Position numbers and translations under genes: made by a program | Source: Pseudomonas sp. | Lineage (GTDB): Bacteria > Pseudomonadota > Gammaproteobacteria > Pseudomonadales > Pseudomonadaceae | Assembly: GCA_029240955.1 (NCBI GenBank) | Contig: JARDZH010000078.1 | Location: 1-11,299 of the forward strand | Reading direction: 5' to 3' | DNA: 11,299 bases | The notes under the pieces: model-generated | Told to the model about the DNA's origin: nothing | The model's database searches: none | Seen by the model: only the letters and a program-made list of their open reading frames with translations | Part shown: positions 1-8,055 of the stretch, piece by piece | Layout: the number at the start of each line of letters is the position of its first letter | Numbering within the stretch: position 1 is the stretch's first letter

Positions 1-2229
1 CCAGATGCTGGAGCTGCCGCCGCCTTGGATTTTCAGTTCTGTCCTGGCGGACAGCGTGATGCGTTCGGCGCTAGCAGTGATGTCGAGCTCTGCAAGCAGC
101 TTGATGCTGTTCTTCAACGCTCGAATATCGATGTCGCCCGACCCTACGATCAGGCGCCAGCCCAGGTTCTGTACGAACAGACGCATGCCCTGACTGGCGC
201 TCGCCAGCAAGCGTTTGCCAATGGAGAGGCTGGTGTGGCCAGTGCTGCTCAAGGCCAGATGTTCACCGGTCGCGACATGGGTGGAGCCGGACGTGGTCAG
301 GGCGATGCCCGACGGGCTGGCCATTACCAGATGCGGCTCGCTGAATTCCGGGGAACGTCCGGCCGACGGGTTGCCTGCGCCAGTACCGATGATGCCTGCG
401 TGCTGCAGGTGCAGCGCCTGCGCAACTACATCCTGGTCGCCGCTCTCTTGGGCGAGACAGTGCCGGGCCTGATCCGAAAAACCTTGCTGCTGGTCGCTCG
501 CAACCTTTAGCCGCTCGGACGTTTCCGGCAGGTCCTTGTGGTGCTTGGCCGCGTTGGTTCGGGAGTGCGTAGTGATGAGCAGGCCGGACCCTGCCCGAAT
601 CGCGCCATGGTGATCGGTGCGCAGCTCGAAGCCTTCGCCCCGCGGCTCGCCGCCTGACGGGCGCGGATGAGTGAGATAGCCCAGATTGAGTGCGCTCGCG
701 CCATGGTCGCTGCGCAGCGCGACGCTGATCTGCCCGGTGGTGTCGTCGATACGCAGCTCGTTGCTGCGGCTGCCCTTGTACTCATGGCTTTTGAGCATCG
801 ACAGCGTTTTGTGATCAGGCAGCTTGTACGCAGGCAAATGGGTGCCGTTGTACAGGCAACCGCTGATCACGGGCTGATCCGGATCACCTTCCAGAAAGCT
901 GACCAGCACCTCCATGCCAACGCGAGGCAGTGTGAGCGCGCCCATTTGCTGGCCGGCCCAGTTGGACGCCACACGAATCCAGCAACTGCTGTGTTCGGCG
1001 GGCCCTTTGTCGCGATCCCAGAAAAACCGGACCTTGACCCGTCCGAGGTCATCGCAATAGATCTCTTCGCCCGCCGGACCGGTCACGACCGCGCTTTGGC
1101 TGCCAAGCACTTTCGGTTTGGGATGATCCAGCGGCGGACGAAAAGGCGTGTCCCGCTCGATGGCGGAGAAACGGTTGCGATAACCTTGAGAAAACCCTTG
1201 GCGGTGGTCTGGAGACTGGGCGCCCGCGTACGCTTTAAGGACCTGAGGCTGTTTGCCTTCATGCTGTACTTCAGTCAGCAGCCATGATGTGTTCCAGGCC
1301 TGCACACTATGAAGTCGGAGCGCAAAGGCATGGCCGCAGACCAGTAGAGCTTGATCGCTTTGACCCTGCGCCACTTGGTAGTCGCTGCGATGGCGCTCCA
1401 GAGCACGGGCTGCCAGCCGCTCACCGCGCTGGCGCTCGGTGAATCGACCCGGATAGTCGTAGTCCTCCAGTTCGGGTTGTGAGGCTGCAGCGGCAGCCGC
1501 TTCGCTTTCCAGCACGCGGGCAGGTTGGGCGCAGTCGTAATCCCGGCGAGTAACCTGGGTGGTGCGCGTCGCGAGACGCACGCCAAATTCGTGAACGAAA
1601 GGAGCATCGGGGCATAGCCCGCTGGCGAAGTGGAAATCGAGTGGCGGCAGCTCGGGAAATGCGGACGGGTGATCGCCAAATACCAGCATGTGAGCCGAAG
1701 CGCTGTGCTGGAAGTGGTAATGAATGCCTTCCTCCTCGCACAGCCGGTGGACGAAATCCAGATCGGACTCGCCGTACTGCACGCAGTAGACACGCTCTGG
1801 ATAGGGCCCGCAGAGGCGAAAGGAGTAGGCACCGTCCAGAATGCCGTGGTCTTCAAGCACCCGAGCGATGATCTGCGGCACGCTCATGTGCTGGAAGATT
1901 CGCTGATTGATGCGGTGCGCCAGATACGCCAGACGGGGCCGCAAGGACGCCGTGTAGCGGGTCAACCGTCCACCGGTTTCGGAACAGCGGAGGCTGTAGA
2001 TCTGGCCGTGAAAACCGGCTCCGTCGTTGGAGGTTTCCAGAAACGCCAGCTGGTGCAGAAGGCTGTTCAGGTCGGCTGGCGGTTTATCGCTGACCAGCTC
2101 CAGTTCGAAAGCAAACGGCTGATTGAGCGCCTCGCGTCCGGTGAAGGCCAGAACCTGCAAATCGCTTTCGCTGCCTGCAATGAACAGGCGAAACCACGGC
2201 TGATTGGACTGTACGTTGAGTGTGGACAT
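1..2229 (-). CDS. vgrG: VgrG (TssI) type VI secretion spike protein, C-terminus cut by window edge
   Basis: VgrG trimers form the membrane-puncturing tip of the type VI secretion system and carry effectors. The frame is open for 743 codons from the ATG at 2229 to the window edge with no stop, so the C-terminus is missing. Residues about 1-330 match the gp27-like base, with QYGESDLDFVHRLCEEEGIH at 151-170. The gp5-like OB part follows, with GRVKVRFFWDRDK at 395-407, a CWIRVASNWAG stretch near 416-425 and VLVSFLEGDPDQPVISG near 440-456. From about residue 600 the sequence resembles the DUF2345 needle domain of Pseudomonas VgrGs. I chose ATG 2229 because it gives the usual short N-terminus. An in-frame ATG at 2262 would add 11 residues, and neither has a strong ribosome site. 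No other secretion gene is visible; any effector would lie beyond position 1. The family call is firm, the exact start is not. Confidence 0.93.
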   Translation of the reverse strand, partial: MSTLNVQSNQPWFRLFIAGSESDLQVLAFTGREALNQPFAFELELVSDKPPADLNSLLHQLAFLETSNDGAGFHGQIYSLRCSETGGRLTRYTASLRPRLAYLAHRINQRIFQHMSVPQIIARVLEDHGILDGAYSFRLCGPYPERVYCVQYGESDLDFVHRLCEEEGIHYHFQHSASAHMLVFGDHPSAFPELPPLDFHFASGLCPDAPFVHEFGVRLATRTTQVTRRDYDCAQPARVLESEAAAAAASQPELEDYDYPGRFTERQRGERLAARALERHRSDYQVAQGQSDQALLVCGHAFALRLHSVQAWNTSWLLTEVQHEGKQPQVLKAYAGAQSPDHRQGFSQGYRNRFSAIERDTPFRPPLDHPKPKVLGSQSAVVTGPAGEEIYCDDLGRVKVRFFWDRDKGPAEHSSCWIRVASNWAGQQMGALTLPRVGMEVLVSFLEGDPDQPVISGCLYNGTHLPAYKLPDHKTLSMLKSHEYKGSRSNELRIDDTTGQISVALRSDHGASALNLGYLTHPRPSGGEPRGEGFELRTDHHGAIRAGSGLLITTHSRTNAAKHHKDLPETSERLKVASDQQQGFSDQARHCLAQESGDQDVVAQALHLQHAGIIGTGAGNPSAGRSPEFSEPHLVMASPSGIALTTSGSTHVATGEHLALSSTGHTSLSIGKRLLASASQGMRLFVQNLGWRLIVGSGDIDIRALKNSIKLLAELDITASAERITLSARTELKIQGGGSSSIW

Positions 2230-2526
2230 GGGCTCTTGCTGACTGCGGTGGACACCAGGCATCGACGCCTGTCGGGTATCCACCTCTTATCAATTACCGG
2301 GCCACTCAGATAAATTACTTGTTAATCAAGAAGATAGAGAAAATTCCCTCTGTTCATGGGCGAGATGATCTGCACAAAACAGCGAAATTCCGAGCAGGGG
2401 TTTGCGCAGCCGCGCAAGGTGTTGCGCACTGTTCAGATACGTGAGTGGGATTGGGGTGAAAGGCGCGTGAGTGGTGGAAATTCGCTAAAGGGTCGCGCAA
2501 GAACGTGCACAGAGGCAACGGCAGGG
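2230..2526. other. Intergenic region between the cco maturation block and vgrG
   Basis: These 297 bases contain no convincing gene. The part next to vgrG (about 2285-2345) is clearly richer in A and T than its surroundings and should hold the vgrG promoter, but I could not pick a good -35/-10 pair. The middle holds the phased TTGCGC half-sites listed separately. I see no hairpin followed by a T-run, so no intrinsic terminator for the upstream genes is evident. Confidence 0.6.
2402..2427. repeat. Three alternating TTGCGC/GCGCAA half-sites with 10-bp spacing
   Basis: TTGCGC at 2402-2407, GCGCAA at 2412-2417 and TTGCGC at 2422-2427 are each separated by exactly 4 bases. Each neighbouring pair is a perfect 6-bp inverted repeat with a 4-base loop, so two mutually exclusive hairpins are possible. 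The 10-base phase places all half-sites on nearly the same helix face, as in repressor operators. A further isolated GCGCAA lies at 2495-2500. The pattern is seen directly; any role, as operator or as RNA structure, is inference. No T-run follows on either strand, which argues against a terminator. Confidence 0.6.
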
Positions 2527-3210
2527 TCAGTGTCCCATCAGCCAATGCTGATGCGGTCCGGGGAGGGTCCAGAAGCCGAACAGAATCACCAGCAATCCAC
2601 CTGCCATGCGCACGCCGCGTTTGCGCAGCAGGGCGGTGGTGCGCTCGGCAGCGAGGCCGGTTGCCAGCAACACCGGCCAAGTGCCGATTCCGAAGGCCAG
2701 CATCAGCCCAGCACTGTGCAAAGCGTTGCCCTGACTGGCGGCCCACAGCAACGTGCTGTAGACCAGACCACAAGGCAGCCAGCCCCACAGCCCGCCAAGC
2801 AGCATGGCCCGCGGCAGCGTCGACACCGGCAGCAAGCGACTGGCGTATGGCTGGATATGACGCCACACCCCGCGGCCCAGGCTTTCGATGCGAGTAAGCC
2901 CGCTCCACCAGCCCGCCAGATACAGGCCCATGGCGATCAACAACAGCGCTGCGACGACACGCATACCGGTTGCGCCCGGGCTGCTGGCCACGGCCCAGCC
3001 CAGCAGTCCCACCAGCAAGCCGCTTGCCGCATAGCTCAGCACACGCCCCATGTTGTAAGCGAGCAGCAGGCGCAAGCGGCGGCTGTGCTGCTCGCGCGGG
3101 ATCGCCAGGGTCAGTGCGCCCATCAAGCCACCGCACATTCCCAGACAGTGTCCGCCGCCCAGCAGGCCGAGGACAAACGCCGACAGCAGTTGGGGGAGCA
3201 GGTCAGACAT
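2527..3210 (-). CDS. TauE/SafE-family (DsbD_2/UreH-like) membrane protein linked to cbb3 assembly
   Basis: This is a 227-residue, strongly hydrophobic protein with roughly six membrane segments. It resembles the membrane proteins annotated 'sulfite exporter TauE/SafE' (DsbD_2-like domain) that commonly follow ccoS in Pseudomonas and other Proteobacteria. The N-terminal signature HCLGMCGG lies at residues 21-28, and a second conserved turn, PCGLVY, at 146-151. The cysteine and histidine pairs inside the membrane suggest metal or thiol chemistry, and the C-terminus carries several histidines. The gene begins 47 bases after ccoS on the same strand, so a link to copper supply or maturation of the oxidase is a reasonable inference, but the substrate is unknown. 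The sulfite label should not be read literally. The start at 3210 matches family N-termini but lacks a clear Shine-Dalgarno sequence. Confidence 0.85.
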   Translation of the reverse strand: MSDLLPQLLSAFVLGLLGGGHCLGMCGGLMGALTLAIPREQHSRRLRLLLAYNMGRVLSYAASGLLVGLLGWAVASSPGATGMRVVAALLLIAMGLYLAGWWSGLTRIESLGRGVWRHIQPYASRLLPVSTLPRAMLLGGLWGWLPCGLVYSTLLWAASQGNALHSAGLMLAFGIGTWPVLLATGLAAERTTALLRKRGVRMAGGLLVILFGFWTLPGPHQHWLMGH

Positions 3211-3257
3211 TGCAGACGGGATCCGCAGCGTTCGACCGGCTCTGGAAACTCGACGGC

Positions 3258-3470
3258 TCAGGCATCGGGCTTGGTCTCCTCGGCTTTCGGTTTGCCGCTG
3301 GCCTCATCCACGGCCGCCTGATGTTTAGGGTCCTGATCGTCGAACAGGATGCTGTGAGCAGGGCCCTCCAGATCGTCGTACTGGCCGCTGTCCACGGCCC
3401 AGAAAAAGATGTAGATGGCGACGGCGACCAGCACCAGCGCAGCCGGGATCATGATGTAGAGCGCGGACAT
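3258..3470 (-). CDS. ccoS: CcoS, cbb3 oxidase assembly protein
   Basis: CcoS is a small membrane protein needed for cofactor insertion into CcoN. The product has 70 residues, with one membrane segment at about residues 5-25 (IMIPAALVLVAVAIYIFFWA). The conserved stretch after it (DSGQYDDLEGPAHSILFDD) identifies the family. The tail is hydrophilic and rich in lysine and glutamate, slightly longer than the shortest homologues. The ATG at 3470 is fixed by a GGAGG site four bases upstream. The start lies inside the end of ccoI (22-base overlap), so in an intact operon the two are translationally coupled. The ribosome that would end there must come from the downstream ccoI frame, so the ccoI frameshift could also lower CcoS synthesis. 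Confidence 0.93.
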   Translation of the reverse strand: MSALYIMIPAALVLVAVAIYIFFWAVDSGQYDDLEGPAHSILFDDQDPKHQAAVDEASGKPKAEETKPDA

Positions 3471-5901
3471 GAGACCTCCGTGAACATCTGCCGATCGACC
3501 GGCGACGGGGCAGATTGCAGGCGCGTCAGGCGCAGCGCATTCAGCACCACGACCAACGAGCTGATGGACATGCCGACCGCCGCCCACACCGGCGTGACCC
3601 AGCCCAACGCGGCGAACGGCAGCATGAGGCCATTGTACAGCCCGGCCCACAACAGGTTTTCGATGATGATGCGGCGGGTGCGGCGTGCCAGGCCGAAGGC
3701 GGCGACCAGCGCGTCGAGCCGGTTTGCCAGCAGCACCGCGTCGGCGCTGGTTTTCGCCAAATCCGTCGCCGAACCCATGGCCACGCTGATGTCCGCTGCC
3801 GCCAGCACCGGCACGTCGTTCACGCCGTCGCCGAGCATCAGCACCTTGCGGCCTTGCTGGTGCAGCTCCCGGAGCAGAGCCAGTTTGTCGTCAGGCCTCA
3901 GTCCGCCGCGAGCTTGCTCGATACCCAACTGGTTCGCGACGCGGCTGACCATCGGCGAGCTGTCTCCTTCCAGCCTCGCGCTCGACACGCCTGCACCAAT
4001 GCGGCAGCGTCGTCGCGCAGGCGGTCATCCAGCACCAGCCAGGCCAGCGGGCCTCGCTGGTCACCCAGCAACAGCCATTGACCGGATTCATCGCCGTCTA
4101 CCGAACACACCTGACTCGCGCTCAACGCACAGACGAAGTGCGGCTGACCAATGCGCAAACGGCGACCGTCCACTTCACCTTCCAGCCCCAGGCCCGGTGC
4201 ACTCTGCACATGCCGGGCAGCGTTGGGCGCACAGCCGAAGGCCTTTGCGATCGGATGCTCCGACCGGTTTTCCAGAGCGGCGGCGAGTGCCAGGCACTGG
4301 TCGGCGTCAAGATCTGCGAGCGGCAAAACGCTGCGCAAGGTCAGACGACCCTCGGTCAAGGTCCCAGTCTTGTCGAATATCACAGTGTCGATGTGGTTCA
4401 GCCCTTCGAGCACATGGCCACGCGTGAGCAGCAGGCCGAGCCGGTGCAGTGTGCCGGTGGCGGCAGTCAAGGCGGTCGGGGTCGCCAGCGACAGTGCGCA
4501 CGGGCAGGTCGCGACCAGCATCGAAAGCACGATCCAGAATGCACGGCCTGCATCGAGATACCACCAGACCGCACCGATCAGCAGGGCCGCCAGCAGCGAA
4601 GTCTGCAGAAACCATTGCGCGGCGCGGTCGGCTATTTCCGCCACCCTGGGTTTTTGCGTCTGGGCGCGTTCCAGCAGACGGACGATGGCAGACAGCCGCG
4701 TGTCCTGCCCCAGCGCCGTAACCCGCAGCGTCAGCGGGCTTTCAACGTTCAGCGTCCCGGCCGTTACCAAAGCGCCGACCCCGCGCGCTTGCGGCAGGTA
4801 TTCTCCGGTCAGCAACGATTCGTCGACGCTCGACTGGCCTTGAAGTATCAGACCATCAGCCGGAATAACCGCACCGGGCTGGACCAGCACTCGATCGTCG
4901 AGTTGCAGTTCGCGCAGCAGAATGCGCTCGCTTTGATCGTCAACGTTCAGCCGCAGGCATGAAGCAGGAAGCAGATTGACGAGATGCGCCGTGGCGGCAG
5001 CGGTGCGCGCTCGGGCTCGGCGTTCCAGGTAGCGACCAGTGAGCAGGAACAGCGCGAACATGCCTACAGCATCGAAGTAGAGTTCGCCCTCACCGGTGAT
5101 GGCGGTCCAGATTCCCGCCAGGTAGGCAAGGCCAATGGCGAGAGACACCGAGACGTCCATGGTCAGATGGCGGCTGCGCAGATCGCGCATCGCACCGCGA
5201 AAGAACGGTGCGCAACTGTAAAAGACGATGGGCGTCGTCAGAAACAGCGCAACCCAGCGCAGGATCGTGTGCATCTGCGGGCTGAGATCGAGGTTGAATT
5301 CGGGCCAGGTTGCCATGGTCGCCATCATTGCCTGAAACCACAGCAAGCCCGCGACGCCCAGTCGTCGCAGGGCAAGGCGGTTCTCGCTCGCCAGTTGCTC
5401 GCTGGCGCGGTCGGCCTGCCACGGATGCGCGGCGTAGCCGATGCTGCGCAGATCGCTGAGCAGCTGACTGAGCGGTAAACGGCTCTGATCCCAGCGAACC
5501 TGCAGCCGGTGGTTGGACAGATTTAGCTGAACGTCGGTCACGACCTCCAAACGCCGCAGGTGCCGCTCGATCAGCCAGCCACACGCAGCGCAGCTGATAC
5601 CTTCCACCAACAAGGTGGTCTCGCTCAGATCGCCTTCGCGATGCACGAACGGTGCTTGCACATCCGGGCGGTCGAACAGCGCCTGTTCATCCAGCAACGG
5701 GGTCGGTAACTGCTGCGGGTTGACCGAGCTTTCGCTGCGGTGGCTGTAATAGCTTTCCAGCCCTCCCGCGACGATGGCCTGCGCCACGGCCTGGCAGCCC
5801 GGACAACAGAGTTCGCGGGTTTCCCCGAGCACAATGGCGGTGTAACGGCTGCCCGCCGGGACGGGCAGGGCGCAGTGGAAGCAGGAAACGGGCGCGGTCA
5901 T
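3449..5901 (-). pseudogene. ccoI: CcoI (FixI) copper-transporting P1B-type ATPase, frameshifted near 3967
   Basis: CcoI moves copper across the inner membrane for the CuB site of cbb3 oxidase. The first frame (ATG 5901, stop at 3898-3900) shows an N-terminal metal-binding region with CFHC (7-10) and CCPGC (32-36). It then has an HMA domain with CAAC (104-107), TGE (365-367), the transmembrane CPC (466-468), DKTGT (510-514) and the HP motif (549-550). After GWK at about 3967 it leaves the family and ends within 22 codons. The rest of the protein (GDSSPMV, GDGVNDVP, the last membrane helices) is in the -1 frame down to 3449. Related ATPases have about five residues, such as TLMLS, between GWK and GD; here only two bases remain, implying a 16-base deletion. 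A TTG at 5907 is an alternative start. The gene lies 39 bases after ccoH and overlaps ccoS. The family is certain; a real mutation versus an assembly error is open. Confidence 0.9.
3475..3480 (-). promoter_or_regulatory. Ribosome binding site of ccoS
   Basis: CGGAGG on the minus strand, four bases before the ATG at 3470. It decides the ccoS start over upstream in-frame codons and would allow CcoS synthesis even without coupling to ccoI. Confidence 0.8.
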
Positions 5902-5940
5902 GGGCAATTCAGACTCGTTGCAAATGCGGATTGCGGGCAG

Positions 5941-6480
5941 TCAACGGCGCGCGTCCTGCGCGCCTTGCAGAGGTTCGTCGCCCAGATCCAGGTCCCGTTC
6001 ATGACCGACCTGCTCTTCCTCGAACAGTCGCCAGGTCTGTCCGCCTTCAACGCCCAGCAGTTCGACGAAGCGGCGTCCCTCGACCTTGTCTTGAAGCTGC
6101 CCGATGTAGCGCTCGCCATCGGTGTTGCTGCGGGTCAGAAAGACCCGCCGGTCTTTCTCAGGCTGGGTCGGAGAAATCAGGTTCAGTTCGAGCCGCTCGG
6201 GGCGGCTGTTGCCGGTCAGGCGCAGATCGGCTTCGCCGGTCATTTCATCCAGACGTATGCGGGCGCGCAGTTGCAGGGTCTGCGCCAGCAGTTCCCGATT
6301 CAACGCGCGATTGATGCCTTTTCCGGCCTCGTAATAGTTGTCGCTGACCAGGTTGTCCGGATTGTTCACGGCGATGGTGACCATGGTCAGGCTCAGCGTC
6401 ACCGAGCAGGTGAGGATCCCGATGATGATCCAGGGCCACAGATGCTTGTACCAGGGGCTTGAGGCGGTCGCGGCGTTCAT
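5941..6480 (-). CDS. ccoH: CcoH (FixH), cbb3 oxidase assembly protein
   Basis: CcoH is a single-span inner-membrane protein that stays with the cbb3 oxidase and is needed for its assembly. The product has 179 residues. A short cytoplasmic head ends in PWYKHLWPW, followed by one membrane segment at about residues 14-37. The conserved NPDNLVSDNYYEAGKGIN stretch comes next at 40-57 and marks the FixH family. The rest is a periplasmic domain predicted to be beta-rich, with a charged tail. It starts nine bases after the ccoG stop and precedes ccoI, the usual ccoGHIS order. The ribosome site (GAGAC) is weak, suggesting translational coupling to ccoG. Length is normal for Pseudomonas homologues. Confidence 0.93.
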   Translation of the reverse strand: MNAATASSPWYKHLWPWIIIGILTCSVTLSLTMVTIAVNNPDNLVSDNYYEAGKGINRALNRELLAQTLQLRARIRLDEMTGEADLRLTGNSRPERLELNLISPTQPEKDRRVFLTRSNTDGERYIGQLQDKVEGRRFVELLGVEGGQTWRLFEEEQVGHERDLDLGDEPLQGAQDARR

Positions 6481-6489
6481 GGCTGTCTC

Positions 6490-7905
6490 TCAGCGGATCT
6501 GCGGGCCGATGAATCGGCTGCGCGCTTCCACGCGTGAATCGGGGTCATCGACATCCTTGAGGACGAAGGTGACTTCATTGGTGGACGACGGCATTTTCTC
6601 CGGCGCGCTGGACAGTTCCACCGGCATGCTGAAGATGTCTCCAGCCGCCACCCGGAACTCTCGTCGACCTTGCAACTTCAGGTCCGGCAATCCAGTGGCA
6701 TCCAGGATATAGCTGTGGTCTTTCTGGTCCTTGTTCATGACCTTGAGGCTGTAGACGTTCTCGATCCGCCCCTCGGCGTTCTCGCGATACAGCACGCGAT
6801 CCTTGGTGACGTCGAAGCCAACCAGCGAGCGAGTCATGAACGCGGCGGTCAGCAGGCCGATCATCAGCAACAGCACCAGTGCATAGCCGATCAGCCGAGG
6901 CCGCAGCTTGTTCGTCACCTGACCGGAAAGGTTATGTTCGGTGGTGTAGCTGATCAGCCCGCGAGGATAATTCATCTTGTCCATGATGGTGTCGCAGGCG
7001 TCTACGCAGGCGGCGCAACCGATGCACTCCACCTGCAGGCCGTCGCGAATGTCGATGCCGGTCGGGCAGACCTGAACGCACATGGTGCAATCGATGCAGT
7101 CGCCCAGACCATGCGCCTTGTAGTCCAGATCCTTCTTGCGCGGCCCGCGCCGCTCGCCGCGACGTGGGTCGTAGGAAACGATCATGGTGTCCTTGTCGAA
7201 CATCACGCTCTGGAAGCGCGCATAGGGACACATATAGACGCAGACCTGTTCGCGCAGCCAGCCGGCATTGCCGTATGTGGCAAGGGTGAAAAACCCCACC
7301 CAGAAATAGGCCCAACCGTCAGCTTCGCCGGTGAACAGTTCGATGCACAGCTCTCGGATCGGGGAAAAGTAACCCACGAACGTCAGGCCAGTGACAAACC
7401 CGATCACCAGCCACAGGCTGTGCTTGCAGGCCTTGCGGACGAGCTTTTCGGCACTCATCGGCGCCTTGTCGAGTTTGATGCGTTGGTTGCGGTCGCCTTC
7501 GGTGACCTTTTCGCACCACATGAAGATCCAGGTCCAGACGCTTTGCGGGCAGGTATACCCGCACCAGACGCGTCCTGCGTAGACCGTGATGAAGAACAGA
7601 CCGAATGCCGCAACGATGAGAATCCCGGACAACAGGATGAAGTCCTGCGGCCAGAAGGTAGCGCCAAAGATGTAGAACTTGCGTTCGGGGAGGTTCCACC
7701 ACACCGCCTGATGACCGCCCCAGTTCAGCCACACCGTACCGAAATAGATAAGAAACAGCACAGCGCCGCCGACCATGCGGAGGTTGCGGAACAAGCCTGT
7801 GAAGGAGCGTGTGTAGATCTTCTCGCGCGCTGCGTAGAGGTTGACGATCTCGCCGTCTTTTTTGCTGGGCGGGGTGACGTTGTGGACCGGAATCTGATTG
7901 CTCAT
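6490..7905 (-). CDS. ccoG: CcoG (FixG/RdxA) membrane polyferredoxin, cbb3 maturation
   Basis: CcoG is a membrane iron-sulfur protein proposed to reduce Cu(II) to Cu(I) for oxidase assembly. The product has 471 residues. Membrane segments lie near residues 43-62, 88-110, 162-182, 197-212 and 336-358. WCGYTCPQ is at 114-121 and a CPYARFQ stretch at 226-232. Two ferredoxin-type clusters follow: C270-C273-C276 with C280, and C294-C297-C300 with C304, all ligands intact. The C-terminal third is an Ig-like periplasmic domain. The ATG at 7905 gives the standard N-terminus but has only a weak Shine-Dalgarno. It is the first gene of the maturation cluster. An Anr/FNR-like box about 150 bases upstream suggests induction at low oxygen, independent of ccoNOQP and of the intervening toxin-antitoxin genes. 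Confidence 0.95.
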   Translation of the reverse strand: MSNQIPVHNVTPPSKKDGEIVNLYAAREKIYTRSFTGLFRNLRMVGGAVLFLIYFGTVWLNWGGHQAVWWNLPERKFYIFGATFWPQDFILLSGILIVAAFGLFFITVYAGRVWCGYTCPQSVWTWIFMWCEKVTEGDRNQRIKLDKAPMSAEKLVRKACKHSLWLVIGFVTGLTFVGYFSPIRELCIELFTGEADGWAYFWVGFFTLATYGNAGWLREQVCVYMCPYARFQSVMFDKDTMIVSYDPRRGERRGPRKKDLDYKAHGLGDCIDCTMCVQVCPTGIDIRDGLQVECIGCAACVDACDTIMDKMNYPRGLISYTTEHNLSGQVTNKLRPRLIGYALVLLLMIGLLTAAFMTRSLVGFDVTKDRVLYRENAEGRIENVYSLKVMNKDQKDHSYILDATGLPDLKLQGRREFRVAAGDIFSMPVELSSAPEKMPSSTNEVTFVLKDVDDPDSRVEARSRFIGPQIR

Positions 7906-7997
7906 CGGTGTGTCCCACGGCAGTGGAATATGCCTTGGCCAGTACTTGCCGGCCGAGGTCAGGTCGCGTTTCTTGTGATGTCCATGATACGCCGGGC

Positions 7998-8003
7998 GTT
8001 ATA
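7998..8003 (-). promoter_or_regulatory. Candidate -10 element of the ccoG promoter
   Basis: TATAAC on the minus strand matches the sigma-70 -10 consensus at five of six bases. A start site about seven bases downstream (near 7991) would put the Anr-like box centre near -71.5, a spacing known for class I FNR-dependent promoters. No -35 hexamer is visible, as expected for an activated promoter. A perfect odd palindrome (ACGCC-C-GGCGT, 7989-7999) overlaps the predicted start. Confidence 0.4.
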
Positions 8004-8055
8004 CCCCATCGGTGCGGTCTTTGGTCGCGTTCGGTCCTGATCGCGACTCGGGCGG

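Noticed and set aside
2290..2315. Sigma-54 promoter in front of vgrG
   Set aside because: The minus strand has TGGCCC-N5-TTGAT, but the invariant GC at -12 is GA.
2318..2332. Anr/FNR site in CTTGTTAATCAAG
   Set aside because: The half-sites are too close together for the 14-base FNR geometry.
2354..3136. Minus-strand frame of 260 codons in another phase
   Set aside because: It is an out-of-phase shadow of the TauE/SafE gene, which has clear membrane segments and family motifs.
3960..3975. Programmed -1 ribosomal frameshift joining the two ccoI frames
   Set aside because: A -1 shift would join the frames, but there is no slippery heptamer at the junction and about five conserved residues would still be missing. 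A deletion explains both facts.
3449..3988. Separate gene for the C-terminal half of CcoI
   Set aside because: It would need a GTG start without a good ribosome site, and its sequence is simply the continuation of CcoI.
2970..4427. Long plus-strand open frame of 485 codons
   Set aside because: It covers the antisense of three different genes and their gaps, rich in R, P, S and A, with no family resemblance.
6670..8040. Long plus-strand open frame of 456 codons
   Set aside because: It lies opposite ccoG, its composition is that of an antisense shadow in GC-rich DNA, and it has no recognisable domain.
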